64,000 nt of DNA, from positions 24,420 through 88,419 of the forward strand of contig NZ_JABEZT010000005.1 of assembly GCF_013149805.1 (NCBI RefSeq), in the 5' to 3' direction. This document shows, one piece after another, positions 31,629 to 39,764 of this stretch. The stretch comes from Isoptericola chiayiensis. Its GTDB lineage: Bacteria; Actinomycetota; Actinomycetes; Actinomycetales; Cellulomonadaceae. Position 1 is the stretch's first letter, and each line of letters begins with the position of its first letter. The notes below the pieces were generated by a model. It saw only the letters and a program-made list of their open reading frames with translations. It did no database searches and had not been told where the DNA came from. A program made the position numbers and the translations under genes.

Positions 31629-33047
31629 GTGAGCGAGCCCTGGACCCTGCACCCCGACCGGGCACTGCCGGCCGACCCGACCACCCGGGAGATCGCCCGC
31701 GAGATCTACGGCGCCACCCGGAGCCTGCCGATCGTCTCCATGCACGGGCACGTCCCCGTCGAGTGGTTCGCTCAGGACTCCTCGTTCGGGGACCCCGCAC
31801 AGCTCTTCGTGGTCCCCGACCACTACCTGACCCGCATGCTCGTCTCCCAGGGCGAGACCCTGCCGCGGCTCGGCGTCGGGTCCACGCCCGACGAGGCGGT
31901 GGAGACCGACCCGCGCGAGATCTGGCGCCGGTTCTGCGCCGGATGGAAGCACTTCCGAGGGACCCCGACCCGCTACTGGCTCGAGCACGCGTTCGTCGAG
32001 ATCTTCGGCGTCACCGCCAAGCCGTCCGCCGAGACCGCCGACGCGATCTACGACCAGGTCGCCGCACGGATCGCCGACCCGGCCTTCCGGCCGCGCGCGC
32101 TGCTCGACACGTTCGACATCGAGGTCATCGCCACCACCGACCCCGCCTGGGCGTCGCTGGAGGACCACACCCGCCTCGCCAAGGACGGCTTCGGCGAACG
32201 CGTCCTGCCGACCTTCCGTCCCGACCCGCTGCTGCACGTCGACCGCGACACCTGGCGGGACGAGATCGCCCTGCTCGCCCGCGCCGCGGACGTCGACGTC
32301 GACTCCTACGCGAGCTACCTCGAGGCGCTGCGCGTCCAGCGACGGCGCTTCGTCGAAGCGGGTGCCCGCGCCACCGACCACGGACACCTGTGGGCGGACA
32401 CCACACCCCTGGACGACGGCGAGGCCCGGCGGATCTTCGACGCCGCGCTGGCGGGCACGGTCACCGCGGCCGAGGCCCAGGCGTTCAGCGGCCACATGCT
32501 GTTCGAGATGGCGCGCATGTCGACCGAGGACGGGCTCGTCATGCAGCTGCACCCGGGCGTGCTGCGCAACCACGCGTCGGCGCCGTTCGCCGCGTTCGGG
32601 CCCGACAAGGGGTACGACATCCCCGCGGTCACCGAGTTCACGCGGTCGCTGCAGCCCGTGCTCGACGCGTTCGGCCACGACCCGGACTTCCGGTTCATCG
32701 TGTTCACCGTCGACGAGGACGTCTACTCCCGCGAGCTCGCCCCGCTGGCCGGCGTGTACCCGGCGATGAAGCTCGGTGCGCCGTGGTGGTTCCTCGACGC
32801 TCCCGACGCGATGCGCCGGTTCCGCGAGGCGGCCACGGAGACGGCCGGGTTCTCCAACATGAGCGGGTTCGTGGACGACACCCGGGCGTTCTGCTCCATC
32901 CCGGCCCGGCACGACCTCGCGCGCCGCATCGACGCGGGCTACCTGGCCCGCCTGGTGGCCGAGCACCGCCTGGAGCTCGACGAGGCCGTCGAGGTCGCCG
33001 GCGACCTCGCCTACCGGTCGGCGCTGGAGTCCTACCCGAAGCCGTAG
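31629..33047 (+). CDS. uxaC: Glucuronate/galacturonate isomerase
   Basis: A 472-residue member of the uronate isomerase family (amidohydrolase-like barrel), converting D-glucuronate to D-fructuronate or D-galacturonate to D-tagaturonate. Family segments are SMHGHVPVEWFAQDSSFGDP, DHYLTRMLVSQGE, ATTDPAWASLEDH, MQLHPGVLRNH and GAPWWFLDAPDAMRRF. GTG 31629 follows GAGGAGGCCGCG. It is divergent from the LacI regulator. It feeds the reductase, KDG kinase and KDPG aldolase in this region. Confidence 0.95.
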   Translation: MSEPWTLHPDRALPADPTTREIAREIYGATRSLPIVSMHGHVPVEWFAQDSSFGDPAQLFVVPDHYLTRMLVSQGETLPRLGVGSTPDEAVETDPREIWRRFCAGWKHFRGTPTRYWLEHAFVEIFGVTAKPSAETADAIYDQVAARIADPAFRPRALLDTFDIEVIATTDPAWASLEDHTRLAKDGFGERVLPTFRPDPLLHVDRDTWRDEIALLARAADVDVDSYASYLEALRVQRRRFVEAGARATDHGHLWADTTPLDDGEARRIFDAALAGTVTAAEAQAFSGHMLFEMARMSTEDGLVMQLHPGVLRNHASAPFAAFGPDKGYDIPAVTEFTRSLQPVLDAFGHDPDFRFIVFTVDEDVYSRELAPLAGVYPAMKLGAPWWFLDAPDAMRRFREAATETAGFSNMSGFVDDTRAFCSIPARHDLARRIDAGYLARLVAEHRLELDEAVEVAGDLAYRSALESYPKP

Positions 33048-33056
33048 CACCGCCAT

Positions 33057-33140
33057 CGTTCTGCCGACGTCGGTAGTTCGTCGTGGGATCGGCAGTTCGG
33101 ACTGCCGACCTCGGGGCGAACTACCGACGTCGGCAGAACG
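33057..33140. repeat. 24-bp perfect inverted repeat with inner hairpin (intergenic array B)
   Basis: Arms 33057-33080 and 33117-33140 are exact complements. The 36-base centre holds a second hairpin (TCGGCAGT, loop TCGG, ACTGCCGA at 33089-33108). Each arm contains the palindrome CCGACGTCGG. Units recur at about 20 bp, as in the other intergenic arrays. It lies between uxaC and the convergent membrane-protein gene and may terminate both. Confidence 0.9.
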
Positions 33141-33150
33141 GGCGGAGGGC

Positions 33151-33831
33151 TCAGTCCGACTCGACGAAGCGCTGGCGCACCTCGGCCAGCACGGGACGGT
33201 CCGCCCGCAGCACCACGGCGACCCACAGCACGCCGAGCAGGGCGAGCAGCGCCGGCGACATCAGCCACCCCACGGCTGCCGCCACGATGATCGCGACCAG
33301 CACCACCAGCGTCGACCGCGGCAGCCTCCCGAGGAAGTACAGGCCGAGCTTGGCCGTGTCCCGACCGCGGAACGTGAAGAACGACGCGATCACCGTGGCC
33401 TGGACCAGCCAGAGCAGCACGAGCACGGCAGCGCCGATCGCGAAGCCGACCACCCACGCCGGCGCCCGGCCCGCGGCGTCGACGATCGTGAAGGTCAGCA
33501 CCGCGAGCAGGAGCAGCCCGGGGACCCAGAGCTTCAGGACGTCGGCGACGTTCAGCCGGTATCCCCGACCGAACGCCGCGACCGGGCCGAGACCGTCGTC
33601 GCGGGCCTTGTCGCCCAGCGCCCACGACGCCGCGGCGAACGCCGGGCCGACGAAGACCAGCCCCAGCACGGACAGCGCCGCCGCGGCCGCACCGGTCCCG
33701 AGGAACCCGGCCAGGAGCACGCTGGGCGACACGGTGAGCGCGAGGAGCACCCCGACGACGAGCAGCCGTACGGCGGGCGCGGTGTCGTCGGGATGCGCGG
33801 CGGGACGGTCTGGTGTGGTCACGGGGCCCAC
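33151..33831 (-). CDS. Membrane protein resembling YesL/DUF624
   Basis: A 226-residue protein with five to six hydrophobic helices: VRLLVVGVLLALTVSPSVLLAGF, a second pair around VWVPGLLLLAVLTF-type sequence, and three more. The polar segment GPAFAAASWALGDKARDDGLGPVAAFGRGYRLNVADVLKL is like the DUF624 signature, in which a substrate-protein-like YR-N motif follows the second helix. GTG 33831 or GTG 33822 could be the start. It lies between two intergenic repeat arrays and is not clearly part of an operon. Confidence 0.55.
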   Translation of the reverse strand: MGPVTTPDRPAAHPDDTAPAVRLLVVGVLLALTVSPSVLLAGFLGTGAAAAALSVLGLVFVGPAFAAASWALGDKARDDGLGPVAAFGRGYRLNVADVLKLWVPGLLLLAVLTFTIVDAAGRAPAWVVGFAIGAAVLVLLWLVQATVIASFFTFRGRDTAKLGLYFLGRLPRSTLVVLVAIIVAAAVGWLMSPALLALLGVLWVAVVLRADRPVLAEVRQRFVESD

Positions 33832-33849
33832 CGTACCGACGTCGCGGCC

Positions 33850-33970
33850 CCACCTACCGCGAGGGAAGGCGACGTCCCCGCGAGGTGGGCCAACCCAACG
33901 CGAGGTAGGCGAACGGCCGACGACGTCGCGCGGCCGGGTCGCCTACCTCGCGGGAAGGTTGCCTACCTCA
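33850..33970. repeat. Intergenic repeat array C, shares 20-mer with array D
   Basis: The unit CTACCTCGCGGGAAGGTTGC (33943-33962) and a following partial unit are 20 bp apart. Inverted copies occur to the left: CGCGAGGTAGGCGA at 33899-33912 pairs exactly with 33939-33952. CCCACCT at the left pairs with AGGTGGG at 33882. The array runs into the stop codon of the sugar kinase (TGAGGTAGGC on the minus strand). It lies 28 kb from array D. Confidence 0.85.
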
Positions 33971-35074
33971 GCGCTGGACGCGGGCGCTGCCGCCCGAGGC
34001 GAGCTTGGCGACCTCGGCCAGCGAGGCGGTCGTCGTGTCGCCGGGCGTCGTCATGGCCAGGGCGCCGTGCGCGGCACCGTACTCCACGGCCTCCTGCAGC
34101 GAGCCGAGCTCCATGAGCCCGTAGGCCAGCCCCGAGGCGAACGAGTCGCCGCCGCCGACGCGGTCGTAGATCTCGAGGTCGGCACGGTGGGTGGCCTCGA
34201 CGAAGCCCTCCTCGCGCGACCACGCGATGGCGCCCCAGTCGTTCACCGACGCGGACTTCACGCCGCGCAGGGTGGTGGCGATGACCTGGAAGTTGGGGTA
34301 CTCGGCCGCGGCGGTCTTGATCATGGTCCGGAAGGCGGCGGTGTCCAGGTCGGTGAGGTCCTCGTCGACGCCCTCGACCTCGAACCCGAGGGAGGCGGTG
34401 AAGTCCTCCTCGTTGCCGATCATGACGTCGACGTGCTGGGCGAGGCGGCGGTTGACCTCTCGGGCGCGCTCGACGCCGCCGATGCCCTTCCACAGGGAGG
34501 GCCGGTAGTTGAGGTCGTAGGAGACGACGACGCCGTGGCGACGGGCGGCGGACATCGCGGCCTCGGCGACCTCGGCGGCGGACTCGGACAGCGCGGCGAA
34601 GATGCCGCCGGTGTGCAGCCACCGCACGCCGGAGGAGAACAACGCGTCCCAGTCGACGTCGTCGGGCCGCATCTGGGAGATGGCGGTGTGCCCGCGGTCG
34701 CTGGTGCCGATCGCGCCGCGGACGCCGAAGCCACGCTCGGTGAAGTTCAGACCGTTGCGCACCTCGCGGCCGATGCCGTCGTAGTCGCGCCACTGCACCC
34801 ACGAGGTGTCGAGGCCGCCGGTGAGCATGCAGTCCTCGACGAGCCGGCCGACCTCGTTGTCCGCGAGCGCGGTGACGATGGCGCCGCGGAGACCGAAGCA
34901 GCGGCGCAGCCCGCGGGCGACGTTGTACTCGCCGCCGCCCTCCCAGACGTCGAAGGTGCGGGTGGTGCGCACGCGGCGGTCGCGCGGGTCGAACCGCAGC
35001 ATGACCTCGCCGAGGGCGACGACGTCGTAGCGGGACTCGGCGGCGGGGCGGGTGGTCAGGGAGGCGTTGGCCAT
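33968..35074 (-). CDS. kdgK: PfkB-family sugar kinase, probable 2-keto-3-deoxygluconate kinase
   Basis: A 368-residue ribokinase-fold enzyme. VALGEVMLRFDPRDRRV is at the N-terminus, WEGGGEYNVARGL forms the substrate region, MIGNEEDF lies mid-protein, and YDRVGGGDSFASGLAYGL holds the catalytic base D (GGGD rather than the usual GAGD). It phosphorylates KDG to KDPG, the substrate of the aldolase encoded next to it. Only one base separates the aldolase stop from its ATG in the operon eda-kdgK order. Another keto-sugar substrate is possible but less likely here. Confidence 0.87.
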   Translation of the reverse strand: MANASLTTRPAAESRYDVVALGEVMLRFDPRDRRVRTTRTFDVWEGGGEYNVARGLRRCFGLRGAIVTALADNEVGRLVEDCMLTGGLDTSWVQWRDYDGIGREVRNGLNFTERGFGVRGAIGTSDRGHTAISQMRPDDVDWDALFSSGVRWLHTGGIFAALSESAAEVAEAAMSAARRHGVVVSYDLNYRPSLWKGIGGVERAREVNRRLAQHVDVMIGNEEDFTASLGFEVEGVDEDLTDLDTAAFRTMIKTAAAEYPNFQVIATTLRGVKSASVNDWGAIAWSREEGFVEATHRADLEIYDRVGGGDSFASGLAYGLMELGSLQEAVEYGAAHGALAMTTPGDTTTASLAEVAKLASGGSARVQR

Positions 35075-35075
35075 G

Positions 35076-35714
35076 TCAGCTCTCCTTGGTGAGGTCGACG
35101 GCTTCGGTGGTGCGGCGGGTGATCTCGGCCCAGTCGCCGGCGTCGACGAGGCCCTTGGCGACCATCCAGGAGCCGCCGACGGCGAGCACAGGCTTGAGGG
35201 CGAGGTAGTCGGGCAGGTTGTCGGCGCTGACGCCGCCGGTGGGCACGAACCGCACGCCGGGGAACGGCGCGGCGAGGGCCTTGAGGGCGGCGGGTCCGCC
35301 GACGACGGAGGCGGGGAAGAGCTTGACGGTCTCGACGCCGAGGTCGAGCGCGGTCATGACGTCGGTGGCGGTGGCGACGCCGGGCAGCACGGGCACGCCG
35401 TGCTCCTGGGCGCGTTCGACGACGGCGCGGGAGAGGCCGGGCGAGACGATGTAGCGGGCTCCGGCGCCGACGACGTCGTCGACCTGCGCGGCGGTGGTGA
35501 CGGTGCCGGCGCCGACGACGACGTCGGGCCGTTCGGCGGCGACGGCGCGGATGGCGTCGAGGCCGCCGGCGGTGCGCAGGGTGATCTCGGCGACGGGCAG
35601 GCCGCCGGCGATCAGGGCGTCGGCGAGCCCGAGGCCCTGATCGGCGCCGTCGACGACGACGACGGGTACGAGCCGGTGCTGCGCCAGGGTGTCCAGGACG
35701 GTGGGGGATGACAC
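35076..35714 (-). CDS. eda: Bifunctional KDPG / 4-hydroxy-2-oxoglutarate aldolase
   Basis: A 212-residue class I aldolase cleaving KDPG to pyruvate and glyceraldehyde 3-phosphate. The Schiff-base lysine is in VETVKLFPAS, with the glutamate in PVAEITLRT and FVPTGGVSADNL in the phosphate site. A GGAG five bases before GTG 35714 makes that start more likely than the GTG at 35720, which would lie inside the same site. The gene is first in the eda-kdgK operon and starts just beside the large palindrome shared with the IclR gene. Confidence 0.92.
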   Translation of the reverse strand: MSSPTVLDTLAQHRLVPVVVVDGADQGLGLADALIAGGLPVAEITLRTAGGLDAIRAVAAERPDVVVGAGTVTTAAQVDDVVGAGARYIVSPGLSRAVVERAQEHGVPVLPGVATATDVMTALDLGVETVKLFPASVVGGPAALKALAAPFPGVRFVPTGGVSADNLPDYLALKPVLAVGGSWMVAKGLVDAGDWAEITRRTTEAVDLTKES

Positions 35715-35723
35715 GCTCACTCC

Positions 35724-35761
35724 GTTTCGCTATGGTGAACGCCTGTTGTTCACCGCGAAAC
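35724..35761. promoter_or_regulatory. Nested inverted repeat, probable IclR operator
   Basis: Two nested perfect repeats surround the same 7-base centre: GTTTCGC (35724) with GCGAAAC (35755), and GGTGAAC (35734) with GTTCACC (35748). The element covers the start region of eda and lies about 20 bases before the IclR gene, so one bound dimer pair could control both directions. Confidence 0.7.
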
Positions 35762-35782
35762 GCACTCTACAGGACGGACCCC

Positions 35783-36559
35783 GTGGATCCCAGCCCCCTC
35801 GGCAGCGTCGACAAGGCCCTGCTCACGCTCGACGCCCTCGGGCACGCCGGTGCCACCGGCGCCTCGCTCGCCGAGCTCGCCGCCGAGGTCGGCGCCAACA
35901 AGTCGACCCTGCACCGCACCCTCGCGGCCCTGCGCCACCGCGGGTACGCCGAGCAGACCGACGACGGCGTCTACCGGCTCGGCCCCGCGATCCTCGCCCT
36001 GGGCAGCAGCTACCTCGCCGAGGAGAACCTGCCCGCCCTGCTGCGCCCCGCCCTCGAGGCGCTGCGCTCCGAGGTCGACGAGCTCGTCCACCTCGGCGTG
36101 CTCGCCGGCCGCGAGGTCGTCTACCTCGACAAGATCGAACCGCAGCGCCCCGTGCGCGTGTGGTCCGCCGTCGGACGGCGACGCCCCGCCTCCACCACCG
36201 CGCTCGGCCGGGCCCTGCTGGCCGCCGGGCCGCTCCGGTCCGACGACGGCACGGACGTACCGCACGAGGCGTTCGCCGCGTACCTGGTCGAGACCACCAC
36301 CGCCGACCGGCTCCGCGAGGCGCTCGCCGCGGCGCACCGCACCGGGATCGCCACCGAGACCGAGGAGAACGAGCCGGGCATCGCGTGCGCCGCCGTCGCT
36401 GTGCTGCGTGCCGGACGCCCCGTCGCCGCCGTGTCCATCACGGCACCCGTCGAACGGATGACCGGCCCCGCCCACGACGCCCGGACCACGGCCCTGACCG
36501 AGGTGCTCCCCCGGCACCTGCCGCCGGGCCTCACGGTCGCCCGACCCACGGCCCGCTGA
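35783..36559 (+). CDS. IclR-family transcriptional regulator
   Basis: A 258-residue regulator. A winged helix is at about 5-65 (VDKALLTLDALGHAG, AAEVGANKSTLHRTLAAL) and the IclR effector domain follows (LALGSSYLAEENL, VVYLDKIEP, TETEENEPGIACAAVAV). GTG 35783 is preferred, with AGGACGG upstream and a family-like N-terminus. It is divergent from eda-kdgK and shares a nested palindrome with them, so KDG or KDPG is a likely effector. IclR proteins (KdgR) commonly control pectin catabolism. Confidence 0.9.
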   Translation: MDPSPLGSVDKALLTLDALGHAGATGASLAELAAEVGANKSTLHRTLAALRHRGYAEQTDDGVYRLGPAILALGSSYLAEENLPALLRPALEALRSEVDELVHLGVLAGREVVYLDKIEPQRPVRVWSAVGRRRPASTTALGRALLAAGPLRSDDGTDVPHEAFAAYLVETTTADRLREALAAAHRTGIATETEENEPGIACAAVAVLRAGRPVAAVSITAPVERMTGPAHDARTTALTEVLPRHLPPGLTVARPTAR

Positions 36560-36597
36560 AGCGCCCCACCCGGCGCGACCCACCGCCGTCGGGCAGC

Positions 36598-37608
36598 ATG
36601 ACGGGTATGCCACGCACCCCGCTCGACATCCTGTTCCTCGGCGGCTCCGGCGTCATCAGCTCCGCCTCCGTGCGGCGCGCCGTCGCCCAGGGCCACCGCG
36701 TCACCGTGCTCAACCGCGGGCACTCCACCCACCGCGAGCTGCCCGACGACGTCGAACGGCTCACCGCCGACGTCACCGACGACGCCGCCGTGGACGCCGT
36801 GCTCGCCGGACGCGACTTCGACGTCGTCGCCCAGTTCCGCGCCTTCTCCCCCGACCACGTCGCCCGCGACGTCGCCCGCTTCACCGGCCGCACGGGCCAG
36901 TACGTGTTCATCTCCTCGGCGTCGGCCTACCAGACGCCGCCCGCACGCGTGCCCGTCACCGAGGCCACGCCGCTGCGCAACCCCTACTGGCAGTACTCCC
37001 GCGACAAGATCGCCGGCGAGGACCTGCTGGTGCGCGCCCACCGCGAGAACGCCTTCCCCGCCACGATCGTGCGACCCAGCCACACCTACGACCACACCCT
37101 GATCCCCACCATCGGGCAGTGGACCGACGTCGCGCGGATGCGCGCCGGCCAGCCCGTCGTCGTGCACGGTGACGGCACCACGCAGTGGACCCTGACCCAC
37201 ACCGACGACTTCGCCGTCGGGTTCGTCGGCCTCCTCGGCCACCCGCTCGCCATCGGCGACGCGTTCCAGATCATGGGCACCCACGCGCCCACCTGGGACC
37301 AGATCTACACCTGGCTCGGAGCCGCGGCCGGCGTGCCCGACCCCGAGATCGTGCACGTCGCCTCCGACACCGTCGCCCGGGTCCTGCCCGCCGTCGGCGA
37401 CGGCCTGCTCGGCGACAAGGCGCACTCCATGGTGTTCGACTGCGCACGCCTGCAGGCGCTCGTGCCCGAGTTCGCCACCACCGTCACCTACGACGACGCC
37501 GCCCACGCGCAGATCGCCTGGTACGACGCGCACCCCGACCAGCAGTCCCGCGACGTCGCGTGGGACGAGGCGTCCGACCGGCTCGTCGAGCACGCGCGGT
37601 CGGTGTGA
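36598..37608 (+). CDS. NAD-dependent epimerase/dehydratase (extended SDR)
   Basis: A 336-residue extended SDR. The cofactor loop LFLGGSGVISSASV is near residue 11, followed by VTVLNRGHS, an FISSASAYQTP active-site serine region and YSRDK (catalytic Tyr and Lys). The C-terminal half resembles sugar-nucleotide epimerases or RNA-binding CSP41-like proteins. It starts 39 bases after the IclR gene on the same strand. ATG 36607 is an alternative start. A role as a uronate or sugar dehydrogenase is possible from context but not shown. Confidence 0.75.
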   Translation: MTGMPRTPLDILFLGGSGVISSASVRRAVAQGHRVTVLNRGHSTHRELPDDVERLTADVTDDAAVDAVLAGRDFDVVAQFRAFSPDHVARDVARFTGRTGQYVFISSASAYQTPPARVPVTEATPLRNPYWQYSRDKIAGEDLLVRAHRENAFPATIVRPSHTYDHTLIPTIGQWTDVARMRAGQPVVVHGDGTTQWTLTHTDDFAVGFVGLLGHPLAIGDAFQIMGTHAPTWDQIYTWLGAAAGVPDPEIVHVASDTVARVLPAVGDGLLGDKAHSMVFDCARLQALVPEFATTVTYDDAAHAQIAWYDAHPDQQSRDVAWDEASDRLVEHARSV

Positions 37609-37632
37609 CGCGCGGGGCGGACAGCCCGACGG

Positions 37633-39114
37633 TCACCGCAGGTCCGCGGTCACCTCACCGCCGCACAGGGTGAGCAGCACCGGCGTCGAGCGCAACGCCG
37701 CGCCGGCCCGCCGGGTCGGGTCGTGCGGCACCACCACCAGGTCGGCCGCGTCCCCGACCGCCACCACCCCGCCGGTGGACGTCGAGGCGGCCAGCGCCGC
37801 CTCGACCGAGATCGCCTCCTGGGCCTGCCACGCCTCGCGCCCGTCACGGTGACGGTCGACGGCGGCCGCCATCGACACCCACGGGTCGAGCGGCGCCACC
37901 GGGGCGTCCGACCCGAGCGCGAGCCGCACCCCCGCGCGGGCCAGCGACCCGACGACGAAGGCCCGGTGCTCACGTCCCGCCCAGTGCCGTTCGGCGACGT
38001 CGCGGTCGTCCATCGCGTGCTCGGGCTGGATGCTCGCGACCATCCCCAGCCGGGCCATCCGCGTCACGTCGGCCGCGGTGACGAGCTGGGCGTGCTCGAT
38101 CGAGCCGCGGCAGCCGACGGCCTCGACGGCGTCGAGCGCCACCGTCAGGGCACGGTCGCCGATGGCGTGGATCGCCGGGACGAACCCCGCCTCGCTGCCC
38201 CGCACCAGCAGCTTCTCGAGCTCCTCCGGGGCCAGCGAGGGCCGGCCGAAACCGTCGGTGCCCGGGTAGGGGTCGTGGCACCAGGCCGTGCGCGTGTTCA
38301 ACGACCCGTCGGCCACGATCTTCAGCGGCCCGACCTCGACGCGGCCGGCCGCGTCGAGCGGGAGGCCCGTCCGCAGCCCGCGCGCCGTCTCGACGTCGAG
38401 CCGGTCCGGGTAGACGCCCGCGCGGACCCGCACCGGCGGGCTCCCAGCCGTCGACCGACGTTCCCAGGCGGGCACGGCACCGTCCATCTCGAGGTCGACG
38501 ACCCCGACCACGCCGCGCGCGGCGGCCGCCCGCGCCGCGTCGAGGACCCAGCGGTCCATGGTCGCGGTGTCCACCCGCGACACGACCCGGTTGACGGCGA
38601 ACGCCTCGTCCTCGCGCAGCACCCCCGTGGGGCACCCCTCGACCCCCAGGACCGACATCGCGACGCGGTTCATCCACGCGCAGTGCAGGTCACCGCTGAT
38701 CAGCACCACCGGCCGGGCGGCGTCGATCAGCGCGGCCCGCGGGACGTCCGGCCAGAGCCCGTCCCGGAACCCGTAGCCCACCAGCAGCTCCCCGGCGCCC
38801 AGCCCGGCGGGCGGGTCGGCCAGCGCGGCACGCACGACGGCGGCAGCCTCGGCGGCGCTGCCCGTCCCGGACAGGTCGAGCCTGCGCCGTGCCAGGGCCC
38901 ACTGCTCCATGTGGACGTGGTGGTCCCACAGCCCGGGCAGCAGGGTGGCGCCGTCGCAGTCGACCCGCTCGGCGTCGCGCACCCGACCCGGAGCGGTGAA
39001 CCGCTCGATCCGGCCGTCGGCGAGGACGACGTCGCGCACCGCGTCGCCGCGCCCGTGCACCCGGACCCCGGCCAGGACGAGCCGCTCGGCGGCCGGCCGC
39101 CCCGCGAGGCTCAC
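37633..39114 (-). CDS. YtcJ-type amidohydrolase
   Basis: A 493-residue metal-dependent hydrolase (amidohydrolase 3 family). The metal site HVHMEQW follows LLPGLWDHH near residue 60, a later metal region is IHAIGDRALTVALDA, and the catalytic aspartate is in LGSDAPVAPLDPW. No signal peptide is present, so it acts in the cytoplasm. GTG 39114 overlaps the PaiB stop (GTGA). It is the last gene of the nine-gene peptide-importer operon, which suggests it hydrolyses an amide or carbamate bond in the imported compound. The specific substrate is unknown. Confidence 0.8.
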   Translation of the reverse strand: MSLAGRPAAERLVLAGVRVHGRGDAVRDVVLADGRIERFTAPGRVRDAERVDCDGATLLPGLWDHHVHMEQWALARRRLDLSGTGSAAEAAAVVRAALADPPAGLGAGELLVGYGFRDGLWPDVPRAALIDAARPVVLISGDLHCAWMNRVAMSVLGVEGCPTGVLREDEAFAVNRVVSRVDTATMDRWVLDAARAAAARGVVGVVDLEMDGAVPAWERRSTAGSPPVRVRAGVYPDRLDVETARGLRTGLPLDAAGRVEVGPLKIVADGSLNTRTAWCHDPYPGTDGFGRPSLAPEELEKLLVRGSEAGFVPAIHAIGDRALTVALDAVEAVGCRGSIEHAQLVTAADVTRMARLGMVASIQPEHAMDDRDVAERHWAGREHRAFVVGSLARAGVRLALGSDAPVAPLDPWVSMAAAVDRHRDGREAWQAQEAISVEAALAASTSTGGVVAVGDAADLVVVPHDPTRRAGAALRSTPVLLTLCGGEVTADLR

Positions 39115-39749
39115 TCGGCCCCCTCGGCGTCGCGCGGCAGGGCCGGCACCCGCGCCATCTCCGCCGCGAGCGCCGGGTTCGCGTAGGGGCCGTCGTCGTG
39201 CAGGGCGTCCTGGATGCGTCCGCGGACCTCGGGGGCCTTGTTCTGGCTGAGCTTGAGCCGGGCGTCGAACCGGGTCACCCGCATCCGCAGCCCGACGGTG
39301 CCGCGGGCCGCCCCGCGGGCGAAGGCGGGGTCGGTCGAGAGGCTGCGCGGGTGGGCCACGTGCTGCTCGAACGTGTCGACCAGCCGCGACAGCGTGGCGT
39401 AGTTCTCCTCGGCGTCGAGGATCTCCGGCACGCCGTACAGGTGGGCGGTGACGTGGTTCCACGTCGGGATCAGCGACGCGTCGCCGTACCAGCTCGGCGA
39501 GACGTATCCGTGGGGCCCCTGGACGACGATCAGCATCTCGTGCGAGCCGAGCTCGAGCAGCTCGTCGTCGGGCCGGCCCACGTGGCTGAGGACGGTGAGC
39601 TCGTCGGCCTGCTCGTCCAGCAGGATCGGGTAGTGCGAGGCCACCAGGCCCTGCGAGGTCGCCGACACGAAGGTCGCCCACGGGTTGTCGCGGACCAGGC
39701 GGCGGACCTCCTCGACGTCGTCCAGGACGTAGTGCGGGGTGTGTCGCAT
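39111..39749 (-). CDS. PaiB-like FMN-binding protein / transcriptional repressor
   Basis: A 212-residue protein of the PaiB family (flavin-reductase-like split barrel). It starts MRHTPHYVLDDVEEVRRLV and has SHYPILLD, HGYVSPSWY and TWNHVTAHLYG, all typical. In Bacillus PaiB, with PaiA, affects sporulation and protease gene expression. A PaiA homologue is not seen here. It lies 15 bases after the ABC ATPase gene within the operon, so a local regulatory or heme/flavin-linked role is possible. Confidence 0.85.
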   Translation of the reverse strand: MRHTPHYVLDDVEEVRRLVRDNPWATFVSATSQGLVASHYPILLDEQADELTVLSHVGRPDDELLELGSHEMLIVVQGPHGYVSPSWYGDASLIPTWNHVTAHLYGVPEILDAEENYATLSRLVDTFEQHVAHPRSLSTDPAFARGAARGTVGLRMRVTRFDARLKLSQNKAPEVRGRIQDALHDDGPYANPALAAEMARVPALPRDAEGAE

Positions 39750-39764
39750 GCTCTTCCTTCGCGG

